In this document: positions 37,200-48,122 of the stretch, piece by piece
Position numbering within the stretch: position 1 is the first letter of the stretch
Layout of the letters: each line of letters begins with the position of its first letter
Assembly (NCBI GenBank): GCA_950295325.1
Contig: OX485804.1
Span: 59,198,429-59,262,428 of the forward strand
Direction of reading: 5' to 3'
DNA: 64,000 bases
From: Polytrichum commune
Taxonomy: Eukaryota; Streptophyta; Polytrichopsida; Polytrichales; Polytrichaceae
Notes under the pieces: generated by a model
What the model was told of the DNA's origin: nothing
Databases searched by the model: none
Seen by the model: the letters and a program-made list of their open reading frames with translations, nothing else
Position numbers and translations under genes: made by a program

Positions 37200-37850
37200 A
37201 AGTTACTACGACGTGTCGCATGATTGGCATGATTCTCATTTGAGTAAAGATGCGACCATAATGAGTGGCAACGTATGATGCACACCAAGGACAAAGGTGC
37301 TAGTGCCACATGACACGTATGTAAGAGTGATTTATTATCATGCTACGACTAAGTTTGAACACACAAATAATCTCATGCCAAAGTCTTTAACTTAGTATGA
37401 TGGACACCGATGACAATGTACACACAACACTCTTACATTGATTGACTCTACAAGACATCTTATTATGAGCACCGGAAACGTGTCATGTGTCACTCACATG
37501 TACACGCCACTTTGTTGATTTCATATGTGGTCCACATCACTTGCAAACATGGATGCTTCATACCACTAAATATGTTGCACCAATTACAATAACAATGTCC
37601 CATGACACATACACATGACTATTTCACATCAATCGACTTCACGATACACGTTCCTTTGGAAGCCAAAATATCTTGTGTGATGCACCACCACCTCTTGTAG
37701 CCAAGTCTAAAATTATAGAATATGGTGCCAAAAACAACACAACTAATGCACGTTGATGACAACATGAGTGCCAAATGACACACACGAGTTTTCTTGGTAC
37801 ATTGATTTACTTCACAATCTCCTCACAATACACCTTGTCCTCAACATGTC
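37200..37850 (+). repeat. Degenerate tandem repeat, period about 170-180 bp
   Basis: Related blocks recur near 37415, 37598 and 37770, each with a CACATGACACNCAC-like stretch, then CATTGATTNACTTCAC or similar, then ACAATACAC. The units are strongly diverged. It is non-coding. Confidence 0.4.
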
Positions 37851-38000
37851 GCGTATTAATGAGACTTACACATTGCCACAAAACAACCTCTTTGTAAGGA
37901 GAAACTCATGCTAATTTGATAGGTGTTGTAGTCCATGTTACCCTAAAATGTGGATGTTGTAAATTAGTACGGTCCACACCATTTGATATGACCGGTATTA

Positions 38001-39080
38001 GGGCCACTTCACACACGAGAGACTGGGAGCCCTTGACCATTACACTTCAAGCGGTCTCATTGGTGGAAAAGGCGGAGCCGGTCCAAGTTCGCTTCACACT
38101 ACGCTCGAGGGACCAACGGAGTATGTGAATGCAAGATGGATGTAAAGTCTACATGGATTCTTACATGGCATCGAATGGATCATGTTTCACGGTCACTTGG
38201 ACCATTTTCTAAAACCATCTCTTGGAAGTAGGCCTAACATAGAATCAATGGGAGACCATGGCACTCCGAATGCTCACAACCGTTGGTTTATTCTGTTTTA
38301 TCATGTGTGAGGACCCGCATGAATAGAAATTCATTGAAATAGCATTTGGTTGAGGGCCCGGTCACATACAACTTCACACTACGCTTGAGGGTCTGTGACC
38401 ATAGTGCATGATGTTGGAGGTGTGTGGAGATGGCCTTTGGACACTTTCTTTTAGGGAAACTTCACACTATGGCCGAAGGTCGAGAGGCTGTCAATCTCCA
38501 CCAATCAAATTGCAAGAATCCAAGAGTTCAGCCTCTTGACCCTTCACACTATGGCTAAAGTCCAAAGGCCGTCGCAATACAAAATGATTACTTTTTGAAG
38601 AAGGCTACCGACTCTCAAAGGAAGTTTGGGTCGGACATAAATGAAAACCCAAACTATGGTCGAGAGGCCGTCAGTTTTTTCCCATTAAAAAATCAATCAT
38701 TGACGAGATCTTGGCCGTTAGATTGGAAGGGTTATTCTGAGCAGGGAGTAAAGTCGGATCCTCCTTTGGGTTTGGACTTTCGGCTTGGCCTTTGGCGGCT
38801 TCACACTATGACCGTCCAAGTCAAGAGGCCGTGGGAGTTCATGGCCAAAGGTTTGGAGTTTGGGCTTGGCCTCTGGAGGCTTCACACTATGCCCAGCCGA
38901 AGGCTCCACTTACTATATTGTATTGGCTGTCTATTTTCAGCCCGTTTCTTTGGACTCTCAACAAAGTTTGGCCACTCAATCCCACGGCCTCTCGAATTGG
39001 ATGGCCATAGTGTGAAGCGGCCCTTAGGCTCTCACAATTTCATGGTCACGGCTCGTGGCCTGTGTGTGAAGAAGTGGCCC
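38001..39080 (-). mobile_element. PIF/Harbinger-like MITE (H1), copy 2, interrupted
   Basis: It begins GGGCCACTTCACACACGAGA and ends GTGTGTGAAGAAGTGGCCC, inverse to the copies at 39302 and 43113. The flanks are TTA on the left and TAA on the right. The body matches the other copies up to 38450 and again from about 39027; the gap is filled by a second Harbinger-like element. It is non-coding; the 162-codon frame at 38595-39083 runs across both elements and is not a gene. Confidence 0.8.
38454..39023. mobile_element. Second Harbinger-like MITE family (H2), nested in H1
   Basis: The left end GGGAAACTTCACACTATGGCC and right end GGCCATAGTGTGAAGCGGCCC are inverted repeats, with TTA on both sides (38451-38453 and 39024-39026). 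Internally, TTCACACTATG-containing blocks repeat several times, including a clear duplication (about 38770-38812 and 38850-38893). It is 570 bp with no coding capacity. Confidence 0.8.
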
Positions 39081-39301
39081 TAAGATCAATCGATCCAAAG
39101 CATTTTTGACGAATTCAACAACAAGTTTGTTGCAGACTGCTACCTTCATTATTATTATGGTGCTGACACAAGAGTATGAGCTTGCAAACTTCAAAGACTG
39201 CCAAAAACCTGCCAAAATTGTACATTGGGCGGCTGCTCGCTCTTGGGGACCTAACATTATCCCTGACACACACTATTTAGCGTCACATAGAATGGGTCTT
39301 A

Positions 39302-39790
39302 GGGCCACTTCACACATGAGCCAAGGGCCGTGACCATGAGATTGTGAGAGCCCAAAAGAAAGCGTCCAAAGGCCGTCCCAACACACCTCCAAAATCATGT
39401 AGTGTGGTCACAGACCCTCAAGTGTAGTGTGAAGTCATATGTGATCGGGCCCTCAACCAAATGCTATTTCTATTCATGCGGGTCCTCACACATGATAAAA
39501 TAGAATAAACCAACGGTTGTGAGCGTTAGGAGTGCCATGGTCTCCCGGTTTTGTGTTACGCCTACCTCCAAGAGGTGGTTTTCAAAAACAGTCCAAGTGA
39601 CCATGAAACATGATCCATTCCATGTCATGTAGGAGTCCATGTGGACTTTACATCCATCTCGCATTCACATACTCCGTAGGTCCCTCAAGCGTAGTGTGAA
39701 GCGAACTTGGACCGGCTCCGTCCTTTCCACCAATGAGAGTGCTTGGAGTGTAATGGTCACGGGCTCTTAGTCCCGTGTGTGAAGTGGCCC
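39302..39790 (+). mobile_element. PIF/Harbinger-like MITE (H1), copy 3, complete
   Basis: GGGCCACTTCACACATGAGC at the left is inverse to CCGTGTGTGAAGTGGCCC at the right, with TTA duplicated at 39299-39301 and 39791-39793. At 489 bp it is an uninterrupted reference for the split copies at 1143-2884 and 38001-39080. It has no open frame of significance. Confidence 0.85.
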
Positions 39791-39809
39791 TTAATATGGT
39801 TACCTTTTC

Positions 39810-40095
39810 CTAGGACATGAAACACTCGACTCGTGTGAGATGGTTAGCAGATCCAAATCAAGGTTATCGCCACTTTCCTCATATGAATATCATCTTAATC
39901 GACATCAAATGTGATCGTTTTTGTGCCCATCGAATCGTCATACATGTCTCCATGATTGTGTTGAATATCGAGTCTAGAATGATATTCATATTTGAACATG
40001 AAGTCCAATCTCGTTTGAAGACACGCCTTTTTGATGTCCGTTCTTGGGGCCACGACAAACCACATGTTACTCAAGTATAGGTGTTTGATTAAGAT
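39810..40095 (-). repeat. Dispersed repeat, family G, inverted copy
   Basis: CCTAGGACATGAAACA, TTGTGTTGAATATCGAGTCTAG and TTGATGTC correspond on the opposite strand to the closing, middle and opening blocks of the copies at 16735 and 26540. Confidence 0.5.
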
Positions 40096-40522
40096 GAGTA
40101 AATACGTTAGGTGCACAATGTCTTACGTTGGTTTTTGTTACAAGTGAAACTAACTTGACGGTTGGTTTACATTAGGCGCTAGGTCCAAGAATCTCTGGGG
40201 TCCAAAACTCAAGGTCCTTGTTCTTTGGGCTCGCGATTGGATCTGAGCTTAGTGATTGGATTCTTAAACTAGGAGGTGTATTCTCTTGAGTTGGAATTGG
40301 AAAAATTCGGACAAATGTAGTTGCTATGTTAGCACAACTTCGTTTTTCTTGATACCTTTGACCTATGTTGTAGTGTACACTCCTTGAGTCCAAAGGGATT
40401 GCTCTCAACTAGAGGGTTCGTTTTGGGTTTAGAGTTTCTTTGGTCTAGGACCCTAGTGTCGAGGAAGTCAATAACCCACACGTGGGTTTAATTAACAAAT
40501 GATATAACCAAGATAAACACAA
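40096..40522. other. Unassigned spacer
   Basis: Short frames only. No gene, RNA or bounded repeat is seen. Confidence 0.35.
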
Positions 40523-40668
40523 CATAACATTCTTCATATCCATAACAATGTTATGTGGGACTGACAATATTCCACGGAATATTGAGGAGTAAATGGGGAC
40601 ATTTAAGAATATTCCATGGAATATTTTTAGTCCCACGGAACAATGTTATGGACATGAATAATGTTACG
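40523..40668. mobile_element. Palindromic MITE, family D, copy 3
   Basis: CATAACATTCTTCATATCC at the left pairs with GGACATGAATAATGTTACG at the right, and the inner arms GGGACTGACAATATTCCACG pair with their inverse. Both arms are retained, with about 40 bp in the centre. Confidence 0.8.
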
Positions 40669-40954
40669 AAGAAACGCAACAACTATTTAACTCAAGACAT
40701 ATTGTATCAATGGCCATTGCAATAGTCCTCCTCAAAGTCAAGGTCCCCAATAATCGTATGCTCTGTCTTATTCAAATTGCAAATCCCCCCTTATGAAAGG
40801 AAGGCGTTAGCTTTAGCCCTTCCTTGCATCAAGGGGCAACTCTTCAACAAGACAGGGGCAATTGACTCAAATTCACATCGTGGGAAATCTAGATGTTTAG
40901 TTTGCTACTTGGTTCTTTGAAATGCACAAGCATAAAGTAGACATGCCTAATTCA

Positions 40955-41275
40955 CTTACTTATCTGAATCGGACACTGATCTTTGATATGTATGTGGTTC
41001 ACTGTGATTCCAAGAACATAAATGAAAAAGACATGTATTTATAAGAGATTGGACTGCATACTCATATTATGATAGCCTATCTAGGTGCAATAGTCAACAT
41101 AAGTGGAGGGACCTATATGACCATTTAGAGAGCACGAGACTCTTCACTAATATAATTGACCTTGGTTTGGGTTTGCTAACTATTCTCTTATCAATCGTGT
41201 GTTTCACATCCTAGGAGAAAGTGGGCTAGTCGGAAAGAGTAACCATATTAAGACCCCAACTACCTTTGGCAACCC
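40955..41275 (+). repeat. Dispersed repeat, family G, copy 3
   Basis: It shares GAGATTGGACTGC, GTGCAATAGTCAACAT, GGGACCTATATGACCATTTA and CCTAGGAGAAAGTGGGCTAG with the other G copies, with a deletion in the middle. Confidence 0.55.
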
Positions 41276-41319
41276 AAGACATGTCATTTGCATTACCATA
41301 GCAGAGTAACTTATCTTAA

Positions 41320-41355
41320 ATTTCACATTTGTATGCAAATGTACAAATGTGAAAT
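41320..41355. repeat. Perfect 14-bp hairpin
   Basis: ATTTCACATTTGTA and TACAAATGTGAAAT are perfect inverted repeats around an 8-nt loop, just outside the left end of the family C foldback element. Confidence 0.85.
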
Positions 41356-41495
41356 AGAATGTCATTTCAGTGTCCGGGGAGATTTTGGGGCATAGTCAGT
41401 CAAGATCCTAGTGATTCCAAGTTACATGTGGACGTCTTCTAGTATTTCTTCATTAAATGATGGGTAATTTACTTGAATTCTTGAACTTCAACCAC

Positions 41496-41673
41496 CTTTT
41501 TTTGTTTTGTTTTGATTTGATTTGGAACATAGTAGGCGCTTGACCACCTGGCTAGTTTCCCATCAAGTAGCTCTAGAGACGATTTCACGGCTGGGAATCG
41601 AATTGCCAACCACTCCGTTCAGTTCGGGTACCTTTCCACTATCACTCGGTAGTTTAGGGTCATCTCGGACCAA
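41496..41673 (-). mobile_element. tRNA-derived SINE, copy 1
   Basis: On the minus strand the element runs from GGTCCGAGATGACCC to an A-rich tail (the T-rich stretch at 41497-41520). It carries a polymerase III B-box-like ATTCGATTCCC and an A-box-like stretch around TAGTGGAAAGG. CAACCAC is repeated on both sides (41489-41495 and 41674-41680). Removing it restores the family C arm. It matches the copy at 62400-62556. Confidence 0.85.
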
Positions 41674-42040
41674 CAACCACTTATTTCTCAAACTCAATTG
41701 GTTTATCTGTAACTAACAGCCAGTTGTCCCCATTCATTGTGTGATTTGGAGTGGAGACTCCACACTCAGAGCAAGATCACCACGTCAATGAACGGGGAGA
41801 ACTAGCCATTGCTTAAAGATGAACCGGTTGAATTTGAGAGATAACCAATTCAAATTGAAGACTTCAAGAAAATCATTGGTTGATCTAGAGGAATTTATAA
41901 GCTCTTCCTCTATTTTTTATTTTTTATTTTTTTTAAATGTAAAATTTTAAAACCCAAAAGATGTCAACATGTAACCAGTTCATATTGGAAACACGAGGAT
42001 CTCGACCAATTATGCCCAAAAATCTCCCTGGACCAATGAA

Positions 42041-42640
42041 TGGAGAGAACCAACCGCTAGTCACAAATGATTCAATTGAGTTTGAGTGATAACCGTTGAA
42101 GTTTAAGACTCCAAAAAATTTACCGATCATTTTAGGGGGGATCTATAGAAGAATACACCCCAAATTAATAAAGAAAAAACCGAAAGATCACAACATGTAA
42201 CCAGTTGGACTTGAAAGCACTAGGATCTTGACCTAAGATCGCGGACAACCAACAATTAGTTACAGATGAACCGGTTGAGTTTGAGAAATAACCGGTTGAA
42301 GTTCAAGACTCCAGGAAAATGACCGATCATTTTAAGGGAAATCTATAGAAGAATACACCCCAAATTAATAAAGAAAAAACCGAAAGATCACAACATGTAA
42401 CCGGGTGGACTTGGAAGCACTAGGATCTTGACCTAAGATCCCAGACAACCAACAATTAGTTACAGATAAACCGGTTGAGTTTAAGAAATAACCGGTTGAA
42501 GTTCAAGACTCCAGGAAAATGACCTATCATTTTAAGGGAAACCTATAGAAGAATACACCCCAAAGTGATAAAGAAAACACGGAAAGATCACAACATGTAA
42601 CCAGGTGGACTTGAAAGCACTAGGATCTCCACCGATTATG
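42041..42640 (+). repeat. 200-bp tandem units inside foldback element C
   Basis: Three consecutive units of exactly or nearly 200 bp (boundaries near 42241 and 42441), each with TTAGTTACAGATRAACCGGTT, TTCAAGACTCCAGGAAAATG and AACATGTAACC. A more diverged fourth unit precedes them. The units are highly similar to each other, so duplication is recent relative to the arms. Confidence 0.88.
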
Positions 42641-42662
42641 CCCCCAAAATCTCCCCCGACAC

Positions 42663-43109
42663 CAAGGTCACCAAGGTCGTGACCTTTTTGCAGAGTTTGG
42701 GCAAGCAATTAATCAGTGTGGGGAGGTACTTGGGGCCAAGTACCTGAGCCACTGACCCCCTCGCCTGATAAGTTAGCTGTGTGTCACATGCTAGTTGAGG
42801 AGCCTCCTAAGCTTAAAAGGCCCCGTTTACACTACGACTACATAGGCACATTAATTAGTGTGTCCTTTTGAAGAGTGTGTGTACCATTGTGTTGACTTGT
42901 TGGTTTCATTTCATTGCGATGAATCTTTTTATGGAGTCCAAGGGAAGCTCAAGTATTGGAGTTCCATCTTTCGGCAATTGGTAGGACATGCTTTGATTGT
43001 TAATCATGCGTCGATTGATGTCTTCATTATGAGTATTTTGGAAGTGGATTGGGCGGGGTCGCGGAAGGTGGTGGGGCGAAAATCAAAGCTCTCCTCCGTC
43101 CTAACTATC
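42663..43109. other. Spacer with a family E-like end
   Basis: AAGGCCCCGTTTACACTACG near 42820 resembles the GGGCCGGTTTACAC ends at 19143 and 20904. The 126-codon frame at 42858-43238 runs into the H1 MITE and has no recognised domain. Nothing else is identified. Confidence 0.35.
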
Positions 43110-43112
43110 TTA

Positions 43113-43617
43113 GGGCCACTTCACACACGAGCCAAGAGCCGTGACCATGAAATTGTGAGAGCCCGAAAGAAAGTGTCCAAAGGCCGTCCCAACACGCCTC
43201 CAAAATCATGTAGTGTGGTCACGGACCCTCAAGTGTAGCGTGAAGCCATGTGTAAGCGGGCCTTCAACCAAATGCTATTTCAATGAATTTCTATTCATGC
43301 GTGGTCCTCACACATGATAGAATAGAATAAATCCACGGGTGTGGGATTTCGGAGTGCCATGGTCTCCCAGTTTTGTGTTAGGCCTACCTCCGAGAGGCGA
43401 TTTTTGAAAATAGTACATGTGACCATGAAACATGATCCATTCGATGCCATGTAGGAATCCATGTAGACTTTTACATCCATCTCGCATCCACATACTCACT
43501 TCGTTGGTCCCTCAAGCGTAGTGTGAAGCGAACTTGGACCGGCCCCACCTTTTCCACCAATGAGAATGCTTGAAGTGAAATGGTCACGGGCTCTCAGTCT
43601 CGTGTGTGAAGTGGCCC
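43113..43617 (+). mobile_element. PIF/Harbinger-like MITE (H1), copy 4, complete
   Basis: GGGCCACTTCACACACGAGC and GTGTGTGAAGTGGCCC form the terminal inverted repeat, with a perfect TTA duplication (43110-43112 and 43618-43620). It is 505 bp, non-coding and in the same orientation as the copy at 39302. Confidence 0.87.
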
Positions 43618-43791
43618 TTACGTTGGGATTAGAGAATATTGCCCATGCATGGTTAGTTGGGATGATTGTACCTTACATAAGAAGGTTTGTGATATGAGCA
43701 TCACTTAGAGCGATCCATTATGTTTTACATTTGCAATTGGGCTTGTGGCAAGCAAGGGGCGGAGGAACCCGACGTAGTTTTTGCACGAACC

Positions 43792-43826
43792 CTAAACCCT
43801 AAACTCGAAGCCCCTAAACCCAAAAT
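43792..43826 (+). repeat. Short telomere-like CCCTAAA run
   Basis: Two to three CCCTAAA units with one interrupted unit downstream. This is the plant-type telomere motif, here interstitial. Confidence 0.6.
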
Positions 43827-44817
43827 CCTCATTCACATCTCAAAGTAATGAGCGTTTCATAAATCTTGATGCTCTAAGTAATTTGAGTAAGTGTAGAGTG
43901 GTCATGCTCAAAGTGATATATTGAAATCGGATTGGTATTAAACGAAAGGGATATCATGATACGCGAAAGCATGTTTGGAAGCCATTTGGCCATGGGTCCA
44001 CACAACAAAAGCTTGAATTGGAAACATTCCCTAAGCAATCTTCATGAGGTGGTGTATGATTTCAACTTAAAGGTTGTCAAAATTTTACCAAGAATTTGTC
44101 ATCAATGTTCCACATGGAATCCATCAAGGTGTTATCCAAGTGTTGCCATCCCAATAAAAGGTTCAAGTTCTCAAATTGAAAGCTTCGATGTAAAATAAGC
44201 ATCTAGTGAACAAGCATGTGTCGAATGCTCCTTGCCCATGCGAGAGGTCCTTTTCCTTTGAGGCCTTAATATAGTCTCTAACCTCTCGATGTTTCTAAGG
44301 TAGAATTGCCCCATAATCACCTATCACAATACTATGTGTAAGGCATTCAATAAAATTTTAAATGCTTCATGTTTGTTCATTCTAGAATGCAAATCTAGGA
44401 TAGACATAAATCAACGACTCCGATTAGAAGAGTGTCAACCTAGCCACCTTAGTGTAAAGGCGTCCTTAAGATATGCGGTTGTATCATGGACACTTCCAAC
44501 TCCATATAAATACGAATTATATGGAGTTGTCTAATCCTATAAACTCTTGCAAATCACGCTTATTGCTAGTTCAAGTTTCTAAATTGAAGTTGACATGCAA
44601 AAGCTAAAAGTTGTCAAAATATTGAAGGGCCTCTCTCTCTCTCTCTCTTTGGACAATCACATAGACCCTCTCACTCATGTGAGCTATTGAACATACAAGG
44701 GTGTCTTTATTTTGAGCACATAAGATAGGTGCACCTACCTTGGTTTGTAACTTATTATGAGCACCTAACATTAAGGGTATTGTGGACATGAAGCACATGC
44801 TAACATGCAGTGATCAG
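43827..44817. other. Unassigned region
   Basis: A CT microsatellite lies at about 44632-44649. Frames are under 90 codons. No gene, RNA or bounded element was found. Confidence 0.35.
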
Positions 44818-45030
44818 GGAGATTTTTGGGCATAATCGGTTGAGATTTTAGTGTTTGCAAGTCCAACCAGTTACATGTTGACATCCTTTGGTTCTCCTTT
44901 ATTAAATTGGGTTATATTCTATAAACTCATTTGAATGATCGGTAATTTTCTTGTAGTCTTGAACTTCAATTGGTTATTTCTCAAACTCAACCGGTTCATC
45001 TGTAACTAATTGCCGGTTCTCCCGATTATA
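44818..45030 (-). mobile_element. Foldback family C, single arm
   Basis: It runs from GGGAGATTTTTGGGCATAAT through AGTCCAACCAGTTACATGTTG to AACTCAACCGGTTCATCTG and TAACTAATTGCCGGTTCTCC, the inverse order of the right arm at 42241. The opposite arm is absent. Confidence 0.7.
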
Positions 45031-45950
45031 ACTAACATGGTCCCCAAAATAATTAAAATCAACTGGAAGCATAGCATGGCAAGATCACTGTGTGGTACAT
45101 TGTGACATGTATAGGCGAGTGGCAGCTCGAATAGAGGAAAATACAAATACTTGCCAATATTACCTCTCAGAAAATTGTTTAGAAAACGTTCTAAGCAAGT
45201 ATGCCATATCATTTGTGGTCCCACATTCTCACAATCATGAGGGCCTAACACACTATACCATAGAAATATTTAATGCACTGCCTTCACAAGGCATAAGATC
45301 ACATGCCCACGGTACCCCACATGAAAGATGCCCAACAATCATTTTGGCCGAATAGACATGGTAATTACCTCAATCAATGTTTTGATATTCTAGATATGAG
45401 CACAAAACCATGTGACTTAGATTTTCTTGAACACAATTGGAGATGCTTAGAAATGATATTTGTTTATGTGAGCATGGTATTTCGGTGCTATGCATGTACA
45501 TGTGTGGGGGCCACATTTTTTTTGATCCCAATGGCCATAGCAGCCATACTAACCGCCTATTTCTTAGAGGATAATGGAAACCTTATATTTAAATACATCA
45601 ATGAAAAGAAAAAGAAAAAGGGGGAATGTTGCGGGAACACCAAAACACCTTGTTCTTTGTCAATGAGAACATTCAAGGAACGAATGGGAACACAAAACAA
45701 CATTGTAGTGGAACACTGCAACATTGGTACAATATTATAATGTAAGAGTGTTACATTATTGTAGAGTACATTTACTTATGATGATATTGTGGGCTATCCC
45801 CAAGGCAATATGGATGGGCATGTGCCAACATGCCTATTTCTAGGTGAGCGCATTAACAACTGCCAGGGTAAGACATGTTGGCATCATAAGGTCTTAGACA
45901 AATCGTAGTATGTTGTTCAAGAACCACTTCATTCATTCAATAATTTATAG
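45031..45950. other. Unassigned region with two overlapping frames
   Basis: A 145-codon plus-strand frame (45303-45740) includes a hydrophobic stretch followed by a Lys-rich run (an AAAG repeat). I recognise no domain and see no gene structure, so I treat it as probably non-coding. Confidence 0.3.
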
Positions 45951-48122
45951 GGGGTGGACTCTTCATACCACATACGAACTAACGTGAGTGTGAGAAGGGG
46001 CAATATTCGAGGCACTAGCATACACAACATGCATAAGGGTGAGATTTGTTTTCTCTAGTGTGCACTTTCAAAAAGGCTATCAAGATTTTTCAACTAAAGT
46101 TAGATGTACCAAAGGGGGCCTTGAGGTTTTAGAGGAGAAATTGACGATAGATGTGTTAGTTACATCAAGTTTACATTTTCATCAATTGTTTTCATATGGT
46201 GATTATTCCCAATAAGCACCATGTCCCATTCTTGTTAGGGATTGCATTTGGGTTCCATGATTTTACAAACTGGAGGTTTTTTGATTCATTATTGGCTCCC
46301 TTGAGTTTTGCTCTCCGGATTGAAGCTAAGTTATCATTCTCTTGTGTTTGTTTGGCTCGGGGGTGCATTAAGGTCAGAAGTATGGACCCACATGGGTGCA
46401 CAAAAGGGGTATTAATTATACCTAGAGGTCACAAAATCTACATAAGGTACGGATATTATTTATTCTAGCTTTGTGAATATACCATGCATATTATTCATAT
46501 AATCTTAGTTTTATTTTTACCTTTAGGCAATAGTCAATTATAATAAAGTGGGTAACCTAGAAGAGGTCCAAATGAATATTTCATCCAACATGTGAATCAC
46601 ATTCACCCATGTTCAAGGTTTAGGACGAGAGGGGGAAGACCACTCTTTGAAAACCCTAAAGGTTTCTCATTGTGGAGGTTGTAGGTGGAAAGTGGGTGGA
46701 GCTCATAGGTGGTTGGTTGGTTTCTTTTTTTTCTTTTTTTCTTCATTTTTTTCTTGTGGTTGCTTCTTGTTCCGGTAATGAGATTGTTGCTGCAAATTGT
46801 GGTGTTTTGGGGGCCTTGGTAGCGTCAACGTTTGGACATTGGTTTACGATGCCCATCTTCATTTTAAGCATCAACAATGTCCAACCATTGCCTTACCTCT
46901 ATTTCTACATTATTATGTACACCATGTTTGGGTTCAACTGAGTGGGTTGGTGTTTCTCAATAATGGTCATCGCTTACTTTTGTTCATATTGAATGCAAAA
47001 GCGGGATGAGTATATGTCTTATCAAGATCACCGGTTCTTGCAACCCCCCGAATCTTATTGTTTAGATGTGACTCACATTGTCCAAGGATAGGCTCATTAG
47101 AATTGAGTATGGTATGTTGTATATCAAACCTAAAATTTGACTATCTAGAGCCGGGGATAATGATTATTCATTGAAATTGGGATGCGATTGTGCAATGTCG
47201 TTTATATCTCAAGCAATAGTTGAAGGAGTCAAGAAAGAGGGAAAAAAAAGAAAGTTGGCCAAAACATTATCCACCAAGACTTGGTAGTTGGGAAGGTTCT
47301 ATAGGATGCACTGCAAAATTGGCAATAGTTGGATTGAGTATTGACAACCAATTGACCACTTGGACCGGCCTTCTAATATGGAAATAGGATTACGTTGGTA
47401 TCAAAATAAGAATGGATCAATGTGGCCCTATAATTTGACATATTACTTAATGCTAGAGTTAGAAACCATCATTGTACTAGCTGCAATGACTTATATTGTC
47501 GAAAAAATTTTGTTTGAGTCACATCCAATGGGTGAATGAGTGTTCAATGATTTCATCAATGCTAAATAAATATGTCTTGCTAAGAATATTTTAGCTACAT
47601 TTCTTACATAATTTTATTGGCGTATACATACGATGGGGGTCTAGAATTTTTTTTTTCACTTGTATATGTATTCGAGGGGGTTTTTCATCTATAATTCTTT
47701 AATATATCTAATTTTTATGAGGGGGAAAATCTTGTATATTAGGAGTATTGATTTCATGGTCACGCACTCATGTGGTTCCTGGTTCTAACAATGAATGCAC
47801 TCCCCGAGTTGTTTGGTTGATGCAATCCTCAATTACATCTTATGTATGAAGAATGATCAACGAATGTTTCATTAAAAAGTGAAAGTGGGTTATATATGTG
47901 TCATAAAGACCTAATGTTTTCATGATTTGTATTTCCAATATGCAGTTGAGACATTTATCACATTAAATTAAAAGTATAGGATAAATACATGAGGCCATTT
48001 TCTAGCCTACCATTAGTACATATACATTTTTTTCTTCTCTATAAACATATTGTATGTAGAGGGCATTATTTTCCTTGTGACACACATACACATCGTTCAA
48101 GTTTCCAATGAAAGTCCACACA
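45951..48122 (+). mobile_element. Dispersed element N, copy 1, carrying a hAT-like insert
   Basis: 45951-46347 matches 54398-54800 and 47817-48122 matches 54818-55095, so this is the same element split by the insert at 46356-47808. The left end GGGGTGGACTCTTCATACC and the inverse of the right end (GTGGACTTTCATTGG) are similar, suggesting short terminal inverted repeats. Class is undetermined; it is non-coding. Confidence 0.65.
46356..47808. mobile_element. hAT-like element, long non-autonomous copy
   Basis: The left end CTCGGGGGTGCATTAAGGTC and right end GAATGCACTCCCCGAG are inverted repeats matching the short copy at 20062-20475. The perfect 8-bp duplication TTGTTTGG flanks it (46348-46355 and 47809-47816). 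The 1,453-bp interior has only short frames (89 and 70 codons near 46672-47009) and no hAT transposase motif that I recognise. The uninterrupted relative at 54398-55095 shows the empty target. Confidence 0.85.

Larger units (their letters stand above)
41370..42662. mobile_element. Family C foldback element, both arms present
   Basis: The left arm opens GTGTCCGGGGAGATTTTGGG and the right end is its inverse, CCCAAAATCTCCCCCGACAC. The arms are related over several hundred bp around a short centre near 41741-41790. The right arm is lengthened by internal tandem units of 200 bp, and the left arm is broken by a SINE. Long inverted arms recall foldback or Mutator-like elements, but I could not find a matching target duplication. 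Single C arms lie at 35550, 44818 and 63690. Confidence 0.7.

Noticed and set aside
38595..39083. 162-codon plus-strand frame
   Set aside because: It runs through the H2 MITE and into the end of the H1 MITE; the frame is a by-product of repeat sequence.
41496..41716. Conserved short protein shared between 41522-41716 and 62389-62577
   Set aside because: The similarity comes from the two SINE copies read antisense; the frames run beyond the elements into unrelated DNA.
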